Positions 62,114 to 64,000 of a stretch of 64,000 nucleotides of DNA are shown here, one piece after another; position 1 is the stretch's first letter, and each line of letters opens with the position of its first letter. A model generated the notes under the pieces. That model did not search any database. It was given only the letters and a program-made list of their open reading frames with translations, and was not told where the DNA came from. Both the position numbers and the translations under genes were made by a program. Source of the DNA: Antedon mediterranea (lineage: Eukaryota; Echinodermata; Crinoidea; Comatulida; Antedonidae); assembly GCF_964355755.1 (NCBI RefSeq), contig NC_092674.1, positions 13,895,001-13,959,000 on the forward strand. The letters run 5' to 3'.

Positions 62114-64000
62114 CTGAAATATTACAAACATTATGTTATAGTAATTTTTCTCTAATCAAACTATTATAATATTGTCCTGATGTGATCAATTAAATATGAC
62201 GTTATAGATTTAAATAATGCTACATTATTAAATTAAATACGTATACATTTGTCTTTCTTGTATAATATTTTTTTATATAAGTGCTTTATAAATGTATAAA
62301 ACAAATAAGTGGGGTTTTTTTGCCTAAAAAGTAAACACTTCATCCGATAGTGAAGGGGCGTTTGAACTGGCAGTTACAGCTAAAATATCCAGACTTCAAA
62401 TTCTGTTCAGGTAACACATTTTGACTGATAAATTCTTACCATTCATGGTTTCATTTTACCGTTACTTGGAGGAGATATATGTATTTTTTAAATGTTTTAT
62501 AAAATCAAATACAAATCTCGATTTATATCCATTTATTGTATCATTTTGCATAAAATACAGTGTTGCTCTACACCACAATACAATGCAAAAACAGAAAACT
62601 AAAGAACCACGAAATATCATTTTCTAACATCCAGTGCCATAAAGGCATATGGTAACAATGATTACGGAATCTATTACGAGATGTGATGGACCTTTTCTTT
62701 GAACCTCAAAATAGTGCATTGGATATGTTGGGTCTTGCAAAATTGAAAGTGTTTCCTCAGTAAAGTCCCTTATAAAATGAATCAAATTGAGATCTGCTTA
62801 ATTATAAGTACTGTAGTCCTATACGTGAAGCATAACTAAAAATACGTTCCAGCTAATTCTTACATGTGGTCCCGGTAAACTATAAAACAATGAATAATTA
62901 AGAATACTCTCAATGACAGATTTATAACAAAAGACGCAGGCCTATGAGTTAACTCCAAAAGATTTGAGTCTACGCAAAAGTAAAGCCTATTTGATACTCT
63001 CAGTAATGAGGTCGTGCCATTTAAGATCACTAGTGATTTATTTGCAATCTCAGCTTCAGAGTGGGTACCGTACCGTAGTTCAATTTTTAAGTTATTTTCC
63101 TTTTTTTATGGGTTACTGTATGGGTTGAAAATACTGTATGGGTTGAAAAAGTCGTAAGAAATTAGTTTATTAGTATAGAGTACTGCAAACCATAATAGTA
63201 GGTAACATTTGTAATTGAGGGCGTTTTATTTAACACGACAAAGCATGCAGACGATTAAAAATGTACAGTATCATAATATAGTAGTATATTTTAAATGTTG
63301 GCATGACATAATACACATTGACAGTTCTTTCTAACAGAGTTTTTTCTCGGGTTACTCGGATGTTATACTTAATTCTTTTTTTATATATTGTAATGCGCCG
63401 TGTTCTTTACGGTATATCTTTACATCGATTGTATTTTATTTTTCAACAAGCCATGCGGAGGATTCATGCAATATCTCTTAGTATTAAAGGGTAACACCAC
63501 GGCTTTAAAATGTATATTGCTTATTATAAAATATAAACCTTTTAATCAACATTGGTAATAACTTTGCTTTATTTTAGACAGTACTCAGGCAAAAGCTAAG
63601 TAGCTTCTTTAAAAGACAATATTACAGTACGCGTGTGAAGTGAACTCATTCGCCTTAAAAATTCTAGTTTAAAAATATAATTAAACTCAACCTTTTAAAT
63701 GGCTGATGATTAGAGATGTGCGCGCATGCAAATTAGCAATATAAATTAATATTTATTTAGGCTAAAGCTAACATTATGTTTCCTATTCGAGAAACGTTGT
63801 TGTTATGGGAACACACTTCTAAGTTGTTGGTGTAACTTCACACTAACGATATATTGAAACATTGTATTAATTAGTCTCCTTTACATGAACCTTTGTCATG
63901 TGCGACGATTTGAAATTCAGATAGTTTTAGTATTGATATTATGTTACTGAGGTGTAGTAGTATGCTACATGCAATGTGGATTGTTGAACATTTTAATTTA
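62114..64000. other. Intron upstream of ankyrin exon 1; gene continues off the window
   Basis: No exon recognised. 62340-62480 matches 38990-39130 and 63190-63950 matches 43985-44545, so this intron is a duplicated partner of the one upstream of ankyrin exon 3. The 5' end and promoter of the ROCO-like gene are not in the window. Confidence 0.6.

Overview
The window is eukaryotic and AT-rich, most likely from a marine invertebrate deuterostome such as an echinoderm. That placement is an inference from gene content (a ROCO/ankyrin/death-domain protein, Penelope-like, LINE and Gypsy elements, many small inverted-repeat transposons) and is not proven. Coding sequence is a small fraction and lies in short exons with GT-AG introns. 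No bacterial operons, CRISPR array or rRNA were seen.

Two host genes can be supported. At the left edge, on the + strand, are the last exons of a protein with IQ-like (calmodulin-binding) sequence (about 1122-1995). Tail-to-tail with it on the - strand is one large gene covering 4896 to at least 62113. I could chain 25 exons of it with perfectly compatible splice phases: 4116 nt, 1371 residues plus a stop. Its 5' end lies beyond base 64000. Domain order is ankyrin repeats, a death domain, a Roc GTPase domain, a COR domain, a charged linker, then three C-terminal death domains. This resembles DAPK1 (ANK-Roc-COR-DD) and other ROCO proteins but carries four death domains. It is probably a signalling or innate-immunity scaffold (inference).

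Its introns are packed with mobile DNA. At 9.55-14.13 kb is a Penelope-like retroelement complex (one long ORF plus a tandem and an inverted partial copy) inside a 12-bp target-site duplication. At 25.6-26.9 kb is a LINE 3' fragment. At 30.1-36.9 kb is a nested set of transposons, several bounded by exact target-site duplications. At 39.2-43.4 kb are a tRNA-like hairpin and a decayed LINE. At 45.2-46.6 kb are a LINE endonuclease fragment and a transposon end. At 48.4-56.25 kb is a decayed Gypsy LTR retrotransposon; a solo LTR of the family of its 3' LTR lies at 31.2 kb and another at 57.8 kb. At 56.3-57.4 kb is a LINE ORF1 split by a tRNA-derived SINE. At 59.7-61.84 kb a 2.1-kb foldback element has split an older Gypsy RNase H fragment.

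Three short tandem duplications of 86-103 bp overlap exons of the two host genes. One moved the stop codon of the ROCO-like gene. Another created a pair of 27-residue exons only 20 bp apart that cannot both be spliced in. Ankyrin exons were duplicated together with their introns. A 44-bp minisatellite of about 17 copies sits between the two convergent genes.
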